Positions 38,531 to 48,310 are shown, counted from the first letter of the stretch. The stretch: DNA of 54,554 nucleotides from Stentor roeselii (GCA_006503475.1 RSEH01000292.1:1-54554), one strand, 5' to 3'. The notes: a model not told the origin generated them from the letters alone. Made by a program: numbers and translations.

Positions 38531-39529
38531 TCAATGATTTGATGACTCATTTGAATAATCAACGCATTCTGGCAACTCGACAGGGTTCCAGTCTTCAGGA
38601 GCCGAAGGCGCTGATTGGATGATTTCATTTGGGAAGATTAGGACTGGAACGTCTACGATCGGACCATTAGTGCGAAAAGTTCCTAAAAAAGCACTGACTT
38701 CCACTTGGTACCGACATCGAATGATTTTTCCGTCTGTTGTTGCTGTTAAAGATAGACTGTGCTTTTTTTGAGAGATGTTTAAGGAAAGGTCTAATGAATT
38801 TTCCATCAATGAGTCTGAACGAAACCTGACTTTGGATTTTTTTTCGGTTAGAACTTTTCGGAAGACTTGTGAGTAGCCTCCTTTTGATGCGAGATTTAAC
38901 ACCCTAACAAGCCGAACCCTGACACTCGTAACTCGAGCAGAAGTCTTTGAATGGTCAAAAGCGATTTTCACTATAATATCCTCTCCAGGCAAGTAGGCAT
39001 TTTTATCTAAATGAGCACTCATCCTGCATACCCCTTGATCAAAGCAAGAGCAACAGCGAACTGAAGACTCAGCACTTCCCATGATCGAAATTCTCGCCGT
39101 ATCAATCGCCTGTTTCACAATCAGCAAGACTTTATGCGAAGTCAAGTTTTGATTAGTCGAAAAGAGTCTTCCTTCAACTCGATATTTAATCTTTCCTAAA
39201 CTTTTCCTAGAAAGACAACTAAAAGTCCCTGGAATTGACTTTGGAGTCGAGATTTTAAATGGAATTGAGTAGTTCCCTGCAAGAATCTTTCCACCTTGAG
39301 TTGAGAAAAGGACTTGCTTGTGATTTAAGATGAAGACCTTGTCTTCAATTACTTGATTTTGGAGACGAAATGAATTTTTTTCAATGCCTTTCAAGTATAA
39401 GACTACTGAAAAGTCTTGATATGTTTGAGGAATCTTGAAATTCGCTGTTCCTGTCAAGAATTCCCCGGCGATGATGGAAGAGTGCCCGAGGACCAGTTGG
39501 ATTACAGGGTGATTCTGTTGATTTCCCAT
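38531..39529 (-). CDS. Arrestin-domain protein
   Basis: 332 residues, the length of a minimal alpha-arrestin. The N-domain contains IIAGEFLTGTANFKI, a strand FSVVLYLKGIE and the characteristic GNYSIPFKIS…IPGTFSC. It continues KIKYRVEGRLF…HKVLLIVKQ, typical of arrestin N-terminal domains. The C-domain follows: AHLDKNAYLPGEDIIVKIAFDHS and VTSVRVRLVRVL, ending near VDVPVLIFPNEI. It starts MGNQQNHP, a possible myristoylation signal unusual for arrestins. There is no PPxY motif for HECT ligases in the short tail. The likely role is cargo adaptor in receptor trafficking. Divergent from the next gene (36 bp). Stop is TGA. Confidence 0.85.
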   Translation of the reverse strand: MGNQQNHPVIQLVLGHSSIIAGEFLTGTANFKIPQTYQDFSVVLYLKGIEKNSFRLQNQVIEDKVFILNHKQVLFSTQGGKILAGNYSIPFKISTPKSIPGTFSCLSRKSLGKIKYRVEGRLFSTNQNLTSHKVLLIVKQAIDTARISIMGSAESSVRCCSCFDQGVCRMSAHLDKNAYLPGEDIIVKIAFDHSKTSARVTSVRVRLVRVLNLASKGGYSQVFRKVLTEKKSKVRFRSDSLMENSLDLSLNISQKKHSLSLTATTDGKIIRCRYQVEVSAFLGTFRTNGPIVDVPVLIFPNEIIQSAPSAPEDWNPVELPECVDYSNESSNH

Positions 39530-39565
39530 TATTTTATATAGGTTTTAAAGATCTGGTGGATTATA

Positions 39566-40357
39566 ATGGAAAAAGAAGAGTTTAAACCTAAAACACTTTC
39601 TATCAAAGAACATACATATGAAAAACTTTTTAATCAAGGATTCAGAAAAGCAAAGTCATGTGGTATTGGAGTTCAAGGGTTTAAAGTCGCCTTCGCGATT
39701 GGGTATCTGGAAGGTCTTATTCTTAAAAAAGACTTTCATTCAAACAATATCATTTTTTTGTACCCTCTGTAAGGACAAGTTAGATTACAAAAATTAGAGC
39801 AAGATACAAATCTTCAAATGATTTTCGAGGTGGTTTCCATGATCAGACAATCTACAATTTCTCATGAAGAACTTGTTATAAAGTTCAAAGATGACAAGCA
39901 ATTTCGTCTACAATTGAATAATTTCTCAAATCTTCTCTTTGATCTCAATGAAGAGTCAGACATCAGCTATGAAGACCTTCTAAAGTCTTCAAGTTTTCAA
40001 TCCACACTTTCAGAGTTGAATGTAAGTTTGATAATTTATTACAATAAAGGTGAAGAACATCAAAGAGAGGAAATATTTTTAAATCACTTCAGTCATCCTA
40101 TACAACTAACCCTGCTTTATGTACCTGACAACAAAATATCGTATTTTTACAACTTGTATAAGAAGGAATATTCTCATATTTGTGAAGAAAATTTAAACAC
40201 TTCTAAAAAATGCTACTTGATTCCTAGTGAACCTTTTTTAGTTGATCATTTGAAAAAGTTATCAAAAGTTATTATTAACTCAATTGAAACTTCTGGAGAG
40301 GAACCTGGTGCAGAGATTAGAAGTTTGGTTGATGAGCTTAGGGCTTTGGTTGATTAG
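39566..40357 (+). CDS. Hypothetical protein with one 15-nt intron
   Basis: Exons 39566-39768 and 39784-40357 give 258 residues. The N-terminal part FNQGFRKAKSCGIGVQGFKVAFAIGYLEGL has spaced glycines and looks faintly like the Yae1/Lto1 GX3 repeat region, but the period is irregular and I do not claim it. The remainder is helical and acidic with no known domain. The intron is required: unspliced, the first exon stops at codon 69, while spliced, the frame runs cleanly to TAG. The next gene starts only 9 nt after this stop, the tightest same-strand gap in the dense block. Confidence 0.7.
39769..39783 (+). other. 15-nt spliceosomal intron
   Basis: GTAAGGACAAGTTAG, phase 2 (splits a Leu codon, CT|A). 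It begins GTA, has A at position 10 and ends TTAG. Retention gives an immediate in-frame TAA; splicing gives …FLYPLLQKLEQDTNLQ…. Confidence 0.9.
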
Positions 40358-40366
40358 ATAGTAATT

Positions 40367-43300
40367 ATGGGAAATTGTATCTCTCCTAGTAAAAAACTCA
40401 AACAACCTAGTCTTCCTCAGATGAAAGACTCTGAACATGCGTTACTTGATCGCATTGGAATTGGACAGATTGAAATGCTTAGGTCTAAATTTAATCAGCA
40501 TGAAAATCAAGGAGGTATTGATCAGGCTGGATTCAAAAAAATAATGCCATACATAAGCAAACTACCAAACGACCTAATAGAAAGCGCTTTCAACATCTTC
40601 CGTGCCTACACAAAAGAAAGAATCTCCTGGACCACCTTCTGCGCGACAGTATCCCAATACATCCTGGGTAGCCGAAGTGAAAAATGCCGTTTCTTATTCG
40701 ATGTCTTCGACAAAAAGCAGCGAGGATTTCTCGGTAAAGAAGAAATCAACCTTCTAAAAAGACACTTATTCGTCATGTTAAACACAAACTCAAAGACACA
40801 AATCGACAAATCAAGTTTCGAAAAAATCTGTTCCCAAAAGTCAAACGTGATAAAATTCGAGGTATTCCGAGACTGGGCAATGGAAAACATCGACTTACAC
40901 AAAGCCTTACAACCATTCGAAATCATTCCATCTCCTATTTCAGAGAAAGAATTTTACTTGAAAGGCCAAAACGACTTAAAAACAAAAGGATACGTCGTCA
41001 AAGAAATGTATTTTTTAGTTTCAAATGAATGGCTTAAAGTCTGGAAAAGTTATGTCAGGCTTAATTCAGATGAACAAGAGTTACAAGAATCTGAAATCAA
41101 TAATCGATACAGATCGACTTCTTTTAAAAGTGGAGCTAGGCCTATTGAGATCAGAAATTCAGATATTTTAGACAGTGAAAGTCATGTCAGGGTTTTGCCT
41201 GGCATGAAAGAAGGGACTCATTTTGAAATTCTTTGCAAAGAGGTCTGGCAGGATTTTTTGAAATGGTATGCTGGAGGACCTGAGGTGATGAGAGAAGCAA
41301 TAGATGAAAACGGCCAAGTGACTATAAAAATCCATCCAAATATCCTGAAAGTTGTTTTTAAGAAATCAGGAAATGGTTCAAAAGACCCTATTTACATCGT
41401 TTTAACTTCTCAACATACAATAAAATCAGTTGTTGATAACCTGAAGTCAAAACTTTCCCTCGAAGGTGATTATCGACTAGTTCTAAAAGGTACTGAAATA
41501 ATCGAGCTAGACTACGAAAAGCACTTCGAGGACTACCCTCTTCAAGAGATAACGACCTGCACCTTAGAACTAGCTCAATCCGACTACTCAATCCAGCCAG
41601 AAGAGACCCAGAAGTTCAACGTGGAAGACAACGTCGAGTACTTAGAAAACGGTTACTGGGTATCAGCTTCCATAAAATCAACCACATCAGATTCCTACAT
41701 CCTTGGAACAGGTTGGCATAAAAAGCAAATCGAAATCCCGAAGACTGACTTCCACCTTCTTCGTAAACCTTCAATGATTCCTCTGTCAACAAAAGGTTTA
41801 TCATTCAGCACTGGGATCTTAAACATTGGAAACACTTGTTACATGAATTCAATTCTTCAATGCTTAGCACATTCACCTCTTATCAATCAGTACTTCTCAG
41901 GTCGGGACTATGGAGACTTAAAGCGTCGCTGTAGAAATAGCGCAAAGTTTAAAACAGTTGAAGAAGTTGAAAACTTGTTAACTGAACTTCAAAGTAGCAA
42001 AGATTTAAGCATTCGTCCTGATAGGTTTTACGTGGAATTCACTAAAGTGCATAAACAGTTCCAAGGCTTTGAACAACATGACACTCATGAGTTTCTTAGT
42101 ATTTTACTTGGAAGTCTTCATGAAGACTTGAAACTTTCAGCGGTAAGCTTTTCACAAACTATTACTTTGAAGGGAAAAACACAGGAGGAAGAGAGAAAGA
42201 CCAGTGATGAACAGTGGGATAAGTATAGAGGTCCTAGTGGTTCAGTTATTTCACAGATTTGTGGAGGACAGACTAGAAATCAACTGACTTGTAAGAATTG
42301 TTTGGAAAAATCTGTGATTTTTGAAGTTTTTAATGATTTTAGCATTCCTATTCCTATCAAACAGTATGACTCAGAAGTACTTGTCACTGTGATTCGGGTA
42401 AATATGAAGGAAAGTAAGAAGGTCTTGATAAAAATTAACAAAAAGGATGATATTGTTGATTTTTTAAGTAAAATTGAAGAAATTTCAGGATTTCCTGCTA
42501 GTGACTTGGTCTTTGCCTTTGTTTTTGACTCGTTTTTTGAAGAGACTTTTATTCCTGAGTCACTTGAAGAGGTGCTTCAGGAGGATCAGGGCGATTTACA
42601 CGCTTTTGAAGTGATCAGGTCAATAGAAAAATGTGAAGAACTAGGAAAAAAGACTTTAGTAAAAGAAAAACCTTCAGATTGGCGTGAAAACTTGAAACCT
42701 CTCGACATGATAGACGTTCGTCACAACAACCACTGGCAAGTAGGCCAAATAAAAGAAATAAAATGCAAAGACCAACTCAATATTTCCATTCAAAAAGCCG
42801 ATGCACTAAACGTCTTCCATTCAATAAACAGTCCAAAAGTCAAGTACTACCGTTCAAGAACTCGTTGTTCCAATCGCATCTTGCAAATCCCTCTTTTTCA
42901 CTGTGAATTCTCCAACAAATCAATAACTTTCATCAGTAGTCCTCAAATTATCTCCATCGGGTCCTGGTTCAACTTACTTGATTTGAACTTATTTCTTGAA
43001 AAAAGATGTTCAGCCTTTTTAAGCAGAAAAGGAAAGAAAAAGTTCAAGTTTTACATGTACCAAGGAAATAAAATATGCAGAATTTGTCAGAAAAGAAAAT
43101 GCAGGTCTTGTCGATTGCCTTGCACGAATCAGTTACTTGAATCGATTTCTACTGATGATAAGTTTTATGTTGTTTGTGATTGGACTGATGTTTCTAGTTT
43201 TAATGAAAATTACTTGGATGACCCTGATGATACGGAAGTTTGTTCTATTCATGATTGTTTCACGAAATTCACTGAAAGTGAAATTATTGAATTTAAATGT

Positions 43301-43753
43301 GAAAGTTGTGGACATCATTTGCAGGAAAGTCAAGTTGAGGTTTGGAGACTTCCTGATCTTTTGATTATTCATCTCAAGAGGTTTAGCTTTAAGAACTTGA
43401 AACTTATGAAGATTAGTCATTTGGTTAAGTTTCCTTTGGTTGGACTTGATTTGAGCTTTTGGATGCTTAACTCGAAGAAAAAGAAAGGAAATACTATTAA
43501 AACTACAAGAGAGAATAACTTGTATGATTTGTATGCGGTTGTTAATCATACTGGAGGAATCTCTGGAGGACATTATACAAGTTTTTGTAAGATGAATGAC
43601 GGGTACTGGCTTTACTTCGACGACGACAAAGTATTCCAGGTAACAGGCGAGGCCGAAGAGGAGATAGTAACAAAAAAGGCTTACATTTTATTTTACAAGC
43701 GTCAGAGGTTCAGGTCCAGCAATGTAGTGAAAACGATGTCAATCGGTAAGTAA
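40367..43753 (+). CDS. USP32-like ubiquitin-specific protease with EF-hand and DUSP regions
   Basis: 1128 residues, single exon. It starts MGNCISPSKK (likely myristoylation and palmitoylation). Residues about 25-190 are EF-hand-like; the clearest loop, DKKQRGFLGKEE, lacks acidic residues at positions 3 and 5, so calcium binding is doubtful. Residues about 200-310 match a DUSP domain (VKEMYFLVSNEWLKVWKSYV…WQDFLKWYAGGP), followed by a ubiquitin-like region. The USP catalytic core runs from about 480: Cys box NIGNTCYMNSILQCL (Cys491), a Zn-ribbon with CRICQ/CRSC and CESCG, LLIIHLKRFSF, and the His box HTGGISGGHYTSF (His1069) with YWLYFDDDKV. The catalytic residues are present, so it should cleave ubiquitin from proteins. 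The architecture matches animal USP32, which is membrane-bound through C-terminal prenylation; here the lipid signal is N-terminal. Confidence 0.9.
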   Translation: MGNCISPSKKLKQPSLPQMKDSEHALLDRIGIGQIEMLRSKFNQHENQGGIDQAGFKKIMPYISKLPNDLIESAFNIFRAYTKERISWTTFCATVSQYILGSRSEKCRFLFDVFDKKQRGFLGKEEINLLKRHLFVMLNTNSKTQIDKSSFEKICSQKSNVIKFEVFRDWAMENIDLHKALQPFEIIPSPISEKEFYLKGQNDLKTKGYVVKEMYFLVSNEWLKVWKSYVRLNSDEQELQESEINNRYRSTSFKSGARPIEIRNSDILDSESHVRVLPGMKEGTHFEILCKEVWQDFLKWYAGGPEVMREAIDENGQVTIKIHPNILKVVFKKSGNGSKDPIYIVLTSQHTIKSVVDNLKSKLSLEGDYRLVLKGTEIIELDYEKHFEDYPLQEITTCTLELAQSDYSIQPEETQKFNVEDNVEYLENGYWVSASIKSTTSDSYILGTGWHKKQIEIPKTDFHLLRKPSMIPLSTKGLSFSTGILNIGNTCYMNSILQCLAHSPLINQYFSGRDYGDLKRRCRNSAKFKTVEEVENLLTELQSSKDLSIRPDRFYVEFTKVHKQFQGFEQHDTHEFLSILLGSLHEDLKLSAVSFSQTITLKGKTQEEERKTSDEQWDKYRGPSGSVISQICGGQTRNQLTCKNCLEKSVIFEVFNDFSIPIPIKQYDSEVLVTVIRVNMKESKKVLIKINKKDDIVDFLSKIEEISGFPASDLVFAFVFDSFFEETFIPESLEEVLQEDQGDLHAFEVIRSIEKCEELGKKTLVKEKPSDWRENLKPLDMIDVRHNNHWQVGQIKEIKCKDQLNISIQKADALNVFHSINSPKVKYYRSRTRCSNRILQIPLFHCEFSNKSITFISSPQIISIGSWFNLLDLNLFLEKRCSAFLSRKGKKKFKFYMYQGNKICRICQKRKCRSCRLPCTNQLLESISTDDKFYVVCDWTDVSSFNENYLDDPDDTEVCSIHDCFTKFTESEIIEFKCESCGHHLQESQVEVWRLPDLLIIHLKRFSFKNLKLMKISHLVKFPLVGLDLSFWMLNSKKKKGNTIKTTRENNLYDLYAVVNHTGGISGGHYTSFCKMNDGYWLYFDDDKVFQVTGEAEEEIVTKKAYILFYKRQRFRSSNVVKTMSIGK

Positions 43754-43779
43754 CTAATGCGAATTTAATCATAATATTG

Positions 43780-45867
43780 ATGTCAGATAAACATGAGGGA
43801 GTCTTCAATGCGATCCTAACGGGCAACGAAGAAAGTCTATTGTTGGCCTTGTTCAACTCATACGCCGACCACCTTAACCACATCTCAATCAAGGAGTTCT
43901 TCAAGTTCTGCCTTGACAAGCAACTAGTCACCAACATCAGCCCTTTGCATTTGATGCAGAAAATATTTTTTCAAGCGGCTGGAGACAAGCCTTACTTTAA
44001 CAAGCCCAGGTTTTTTTTTGCTATTAATTTACTTGCGAGAGTACTTCATAAAGATGAACTCTTTCCGTTGGATCCTATGTTAAATAACTTGCTTTATACT
44101 AAAACTAAAGAAAATCTTGAAGAAACACCAGTTTTTGATGATGAAACTGAAATTTTAATTAGTGAAGGAATACTTGAGTTATTTGAAAAGACTGAAGATG
44201 GGTTTTTTTCTATTCTTGCTACTTTTAATAAGGATAATGTTCAGAAAGGGAGAAAGGTTGTGGGAATTCAAGAAATCAAAAATAAGAATCTTGGGATTAG
44301 TCCTAGGGATTTGATTAGGTATTTGAAATTCAAAGGAGGAGTATTCGAATCAGTTCTATCAATTCAGGAATTTCAAAGAATAATTCAAGAAGTTAAGCCG
44401 CCTCAAACTGACATGGCAAAGAAATATTTTTTATATGGGCATCTTCGAAAGTTTTATGAAAAAAATAACCAAACTTCTGAAATATCGAGGCTGAAAAAGA
44501 TTCTGGCAGAGCCTGAGATACGCCTTCATGAACTGCAAATAATTTTAGGAAAAATTGCTTTAAGAGGATTTCAATCAATAGATGGAGCATATGATCGCGT
44601 ATTTGAGCTTTTAGAAACAAAACTTTCATTGTCTTCGAATAAAGATATTCCAATTCAATACTCTTTAGAGCAAGATCTTTATATTCCATTTGGAGAGATT
44701 GAGTCTCGAAAACAAATTTTATCTCAAATAGAAAAAAACGAATACACTAAAGTTGAAACCCCAAATGAAAAGTTCAATATTCTCGAAATACTGAGCCAGA
44801 TCCCACCTTACCCAGGCACAGATCAAATCGAGAAGCTGTTCGACCAAGAAAGAGTCCCTCCTATTCCAGACGAGCCTAAAACCATCCAAGAAAACCCTCC
44901 ACCTTTTCTCCTTCCAGCAATATTGCATCCTTTGAAATCTCCTAACTCAAAAGACCGTGACCCAAAATCAGAAAATCGTTTAGGAAGGTCAGAAACGCCA
45001 AACTCAAAGCTAAAATTCGTTCAAATGCCAGGATTTTTCCAATGTAAAAGTCCTCAACAATCCCGTTTCGACAGTTTCGAAAAAATCCGTCGAACTTTAA
45101 ACTCAAACCTTCTTCCAGAGCCATTCCCCCAGATGTTAGGAAATCCATCAACAAATCCCTGCCTAATAAAAGAAGTTTTTTCCCTTCCAGAAACATTCGA
45201 CTCAGTATCAAAAAAAGTTCAAAGTTGTTACACGTTTATTTCAAAAGGCGAGTTAAAAAACGCGATTCTTTCAATTTCCAAAGCAAAAAACGAGAATATC
45301 CGACTAGAAGGAAAAACATTAAAACCAGAATTATTTTTATTCTTTGAATTGACTCTAGCATCAATTTTTGAATCTTGTAAGAAATACAAACTTGCTCTAG
45401 GAAGTTATTTTTCTTTAAAAAATACATTTAATGCTCTTTCTTTCAATCATCCTGACCAGGCCTTGTTTTATTGTGGACTGGGATACGCTTTGCATCATGT
45501 TGGAGATGCTCGTCTAGCGACTCGCAGTTATTTGATGGCGAAAAGGATCAGGGAGAGGTGCATTGGAGGTGATACTCTGGAGACTGCAAATGTTTATAAT
45601 AATCTTGGTGTTTGCATGTTTAGCCTTGGAAGGTTTCATGAAGCTTTGGCTTATTTTCAGCTTTGTGAAGCTATTTTTTATAAGTTTCTTGGACCTCGAG
45701 ACTCGAAAACTGCGATTGTTTCTCAGAATATTGCGAAGGTTAAAAGACAGAACTTTTTACCTGCTCCTGAATTTAAAAGTCTCTGGGCAAAACAGTTTGA
45801 AGACCCTTTTGCAGTGAAAAAGAAAAAAAAGGAGAAGAAAAAAGGGAAAAAAGGAAATATTAAGTAA
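43780..45867 (+). CDS. TPR-containing protein
   Basis: 695 residues from the ATG at 43780, preceded directly by an in-frame TTG. The N-terminal 340 residues are helical without a named domain. A Pro/Ser-rich linker (about 340-460) follows. The C-terminal part contains at least three tetratricopeptide repeats (LFYCGLGYALHHVGDARLAT, ANVYNNLGVCMFSLGRFHEA, and a preceding one). It ends in a Lys-rich tail (KKKKKEKKKGKKGNIK). TPRs mediate protein-protein contacts; similar mixed proteins occur in ciliary and basal-body complexes. No orthologue recognised. Stop TAA; converges with the next gene at 31 bp. Confidence 0.75.
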   Translation: MSDKHEGVFNAILTGNEESLLLALFNSYADHLNHISIKEFFKFCLDKQLVTNISPLHLMQKIFFQAAGDKPYFNKPRFFFAINLLARVLHKDELFPLDPMLNNLLYTKTKENLEETPVFDDETEILISEGILELFEKTEDGFFSILATFNKDNVQKGRKVVGIQEIKNKNLGISPRDLIRYLKFKGGVFESVLSIQEFQRIIQEVKPPQTDMAKKYFLYGHLRKFYEKNNQTSEISRLKKILAEPEIRLHELQIILGKIALRGFQSIDGAYDRVFELLETKLSLSSNKDIPIQYSLEQDLYIPFGEIESRKQILSQIEKNEYTKVETPNEKFNILEILSQIPPYPGTDQIEKLFDQERVPPIPDEPKTIQENPPPFLLPAILHPLKSPNSKDRDPKSENRLGRSETPNSKLKFVQMPGFFQCKSPQQSRFDSFEKIRRTLNSNLLPEPFPQMLGNPSTNPCLIKEVFSLPETFDSVSKKVQSCYTFISKGELKNAILSISKAKNENIRLEGKTLKPELFLFFELTLASIFESCKKYKLALGSYFSLKNTFNALSFNHPDQALFYCGLGYALHHVGDARLATRSYLMAKRIRERCIGGDTLETANVYNNLGVCMFSLGRFHEALAYFQLCEAIFYKFLGPRDSKTAIVSQNIAKVKRQNFLPAPEFKSLWAKQFEDPFAVKKKKKEKKKGKKGNIK

Positions 45868-45898
45868 AAGTTTTAATGGTTTTTTTAGGATTTTAGGA

Positions 45899-47206
45899 TT
45901 ATTTTCGGTCTTTCATTGAGAGCTTGTAGAGCATTTCGTTTCTTGATTCTGATTTTTTCTTTTCTTGGTTCATGCTGACCCAGTCGTCATCGTCAAACTC
46001 AGACTGATACTTACTTCCCCCGATCCACTTCGAGGTCTTCGAAGATGCGAGACTAGAATTCGAAGAAATCGTGTTCAGCTTCTTAGACTTAACCGGAGTA
46101 ACCGATTTCTTCTGTGAAGGTCGAGTCTGCATTGGTTTTTTTACCTGAACAGGTTGTTTTTGCTTTTCCTGAAGTTTTAAATATTCCTGCAAAAACTGAT
46201 AAACAGCAGCGATTTGAGTATTTCCAACAAGTTGATTATTTTTTCCTAGTTTTTCTTGAGTTTTTTTTAGTAAAGCTTTGATTTTATGCTCGACAGAAGC
46301 GGATTTGAAGTCTTTATTGACTTGGTCCATCATTTCAAGAAGTTCTTTTTCGAGACTTTCGACTCCTTCAGCAGTGGGAATGAGAGGACTGGCGGACTTG
46401 GAAGGGTTGAAAGGGTCGGCCCTGGAGACTGAGTTTTCGAAGGCAGGCTGTTCAGTAAAACAATGCGAAACCGACGCTTTTTCCTTAAACGACGGGTCTT
46501 TCACAAGATTCGGCGGCACCAACGCTGCAGTGACTTGACTTCTAAAGACCAAGCCCCTCGTAAAGTCCGAGGCTTCTTTCCAAGTAATCACAGAAAGGTC
46601 ATCAATACTTAAATCTTCCATCACCAAATGAAACAAGCTAAAAATATGACTTTCATGAAAATTCGCTTCTTTCAAGTACCTTTCTTCTTCTTTTTCATCC
46701 AAATTGCATAAAAAACGAGTAACTGGCGATAAATCACTGAAAAATCGAAGAGAATTACGTGATCCTGCAGGTTTAAATGACTGTGAATCGCTTGTTAACA
46801 TTGAAAACTGCTCGAAACGATCTGGAATCGCTTCTGGGGCTCCTGAAGTGAAAGGAACGTCTTGCATTGACCAGATCTCTGAAGATTTCAAGGATGTTCG
46901 GTCTTTTTGATGCTCTGAACGTGGAATTTCAAGGTTTTTTAAACCGAAGTCGAATTTTGATGAAAGGGTTGGAGTTTTTGAACGGACTTCAGAGGATATT
47001 GATTGGAGGAATTGAGAACGCAGGTCTTCGTAGTCTTTTTTTACTGATATTTCGGATTGGTAAGGCTTTTTGTCGAGGTTTACTTGACGGACTGAGTAGA
47101 AGTTGTTGAAGATCCTGGATTTTATTTCTTCGTTTTTTAATTTATCGGCTTGGCCCAGTCCTCTCAACTTCATCAAACTAACCCATTCTTCCTTCAATCC
47201 TGACAT
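45899..47206 (-). CDS. Hypothetical Ser/Lys-rich protein
   Basis: 435 residues from the ATG at 47206 (the frame extends four codons upstream to a TTG). The composition is Ser, Lys, Glu and Phe rich. Short helices and a coiled-coil stretch near residues 280-350 are visible, and a basic disordered C-terminus contains the acidic spot SEFDDDDW. No recognised domain, signal peptide or membrane segment. It lies 45 nt after the stop of the coiled-coil gene upstream on the same strand. Function unknown. Confidence 0.65.
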   Translation of the reverse strand: MSGLKEEWVSLMKLRGLGQADKLKNEEIKSRIFNNFYSVRQVNLDKKPYQSEISVKKDYEDLRSQFLQSISSEVRSKTPTLSSKFDFGLKNLEIPRSEHQKDRTSLKSSEIWSMQDVPFTSGAPEAIPDRFEQFSMLTSDSQSFKPAGSRNSLRFFSDLSPVTRFLCNLDEKEEERYLKEANFHESHIFSLFHLVMEDLSIDDLSVITWKEASDFTRGLVFRSQVTAALVPPNLVKDPSFKEKASVSHCFTEQPAFENSVSRADPFNPSKSASPLIPTAEGVESLEKELLEMMDQVNKDFKSASVEHKIKALLKKTQEKLGKNNQLVGNTQIAAVYQFLQEYLKLQEKQKQPVQVKKPMQTRPSQKKSVTPVKSKKLNTISSNSSLASSKTSKWIGGSKYQSEFDDDDWVSMNQEKKKSESRNEMLYKLSMKDRK

Positions 47207-47251
47207 TTCTAAACCCAAAATCTAAGAAACCCCGCAAGCTAAAAATAAAGA

Positions 47252-48298
47252 TTAACTATTTTTCTCTGAAAAATGTTGATACAACTTTTCAATCCTATTC
47301 TTCCTCTCAGTCTTTTTCTTCACTTTCATTTCTTCCTTCTTCTCCTTCCCCTTACTTTTTTCCGAAGGACTAGCAGATCGTTTTCTAGTCGATCGATTTT
47401 CCGGGTCCTTCGAATTTTCCCTGGAATTTTTTTCACTTTTTCCTTTTTCCACCTGTCCAGACCTTTCAGAAAAATTGGGAAAAGTGGCTCCAAAAGAAAA
47501 AACTCCAGGATTTTTATCTTCCCAGAACTTTTCCTTCATTTCTTTGATTTCATTTCCAATGACTTCCTGAGTTTTCGCGTAATTTTTCATGAGTCCAGCA
47601 AGACTTTCAATAGACTGATCAAGTCTTTTCATGACTTTAGTTTCGACGTCATCAAGGTCAGGTTCATATCTTTCCAAAGTGTTTTGAACGTCTTTGATTC
47701 TTTTTTCACATCCAGAGATTCTCATCAAGGCATCTTCTGCGAGTTTATTACAAGTTTGTTGAGCGATCCAAGCATTTTCAGCTGCTTCTTTTACTATTTT
47801 TTCCCTTTCACGAGAAAGTGAATCAAGAGATTCTCCAGCAAAGCTGAAATTTCCACTTCCTTTTTTAATTTTTTCTTCACAGTCTTCAACAAGTTTAGCA
47901 ATTTTTTTTTCTGTTTCTTTTAAAGCTCTTTCAACATCATCTGAAAAAGACTGAAAAGATTCATGTTTGACTTTTTGTACCTGTTCTAAAGTTAAGAGTC
48001 TTTCTTCAAGTCTATTTAAACTCCCGGTATTAAAATTTTCAGAAAAGTCACTTGCTTGAAGTTTAATCAACCTTGCCAAATTCGCTACTTTTTCATCTGT
48101 TGTGTTAAGTTGTCTTTGAAGCTGGTCTATTCTTTCTGCGAAAGTTTGCATTAAGATAGTTGAAGATGAAGTTTTTTCGAGTTGTGTCTCGAGAGAAGTG
48201 ATATAAGCTTGCTTGTCACTTGTATGAGTCGGAGTTTTGCATGATCTTTCAGGTTTAAGTCTTTTTTCTTGGTATTTTTCCCAGTATTTCCCGGACAT
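47252..48298 (-). CDS. Coiled-coil protein with basic tail
   Basis: 348 residues. Coiled coil from about residue 30 to 265 (ITSLETQLEKTSSST, QRQLNTTDEKVANLARLIKL, VETKVMKRLDQSIESL) followed by a Ser/Lys/Glu-rich basic tail. It starts MSGKYWEKYQEKR. The length and the long coil suggest a structural protein of the cytoskeleton or basal body, but no family is recognised. ATG lies 12 nt after the stop of the Cys-module gene on the same strand. Stop TAA. Confidence 0.7.
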   Translation of the reverse strand: MSGKYWEKYQEKRLKPERSCKTPTHTSDKQAYITSLETQLEKTSSSTILMQTFAERIDQLQRQLNTTDEKVANLARLIKLQASDFSENFNTGSLNRLEERLLTLEQVQKVKHESFQSFSDDVERALKETEKKIAKLVEDCEEKIKKGSGNFSFAGESLDSLSREREKIVKEAAENAWIAQQTCNKLAEDALMRISGCEKRIKDVQNTLERYEPDLDDVETKVMKRLDQSIESLAGLMKNYAKTQEVIGNEIKEMKEKFWEDKNPGVFSFGATFPNFSERSGQVEKGKSEKNSRENSKDPENRSTRKRSASPSEKSKGKEKKEEMKVKKKTERKNRIEKLYQHFSEKNS

Positions 48299-48310
48299 GA
48301 TTTATGTTAA

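Noticed and set aside
24925-38533. TGA read as tryptophan (Blepharisma-type code)
   Set aside because: Long frames contain TGG for every Trp and no internal TGA, while TGA sits at the natural ends of SAS-6, the CNB protein and the arrestin.
38901-38930. CCCTAACA as a telomere repeat
   Set aside because: It is a single copy inside the arrestin coding sequence and not tandem or terminal.
47273-47821. Plus-strand 182-codon Phe/Leu-rich frame
   Set aside because: It is antisense to a Glu/Lys-rich coiled-coil gene; runs of Phe and Leu are what the complement of Lys and Glu codons yields.
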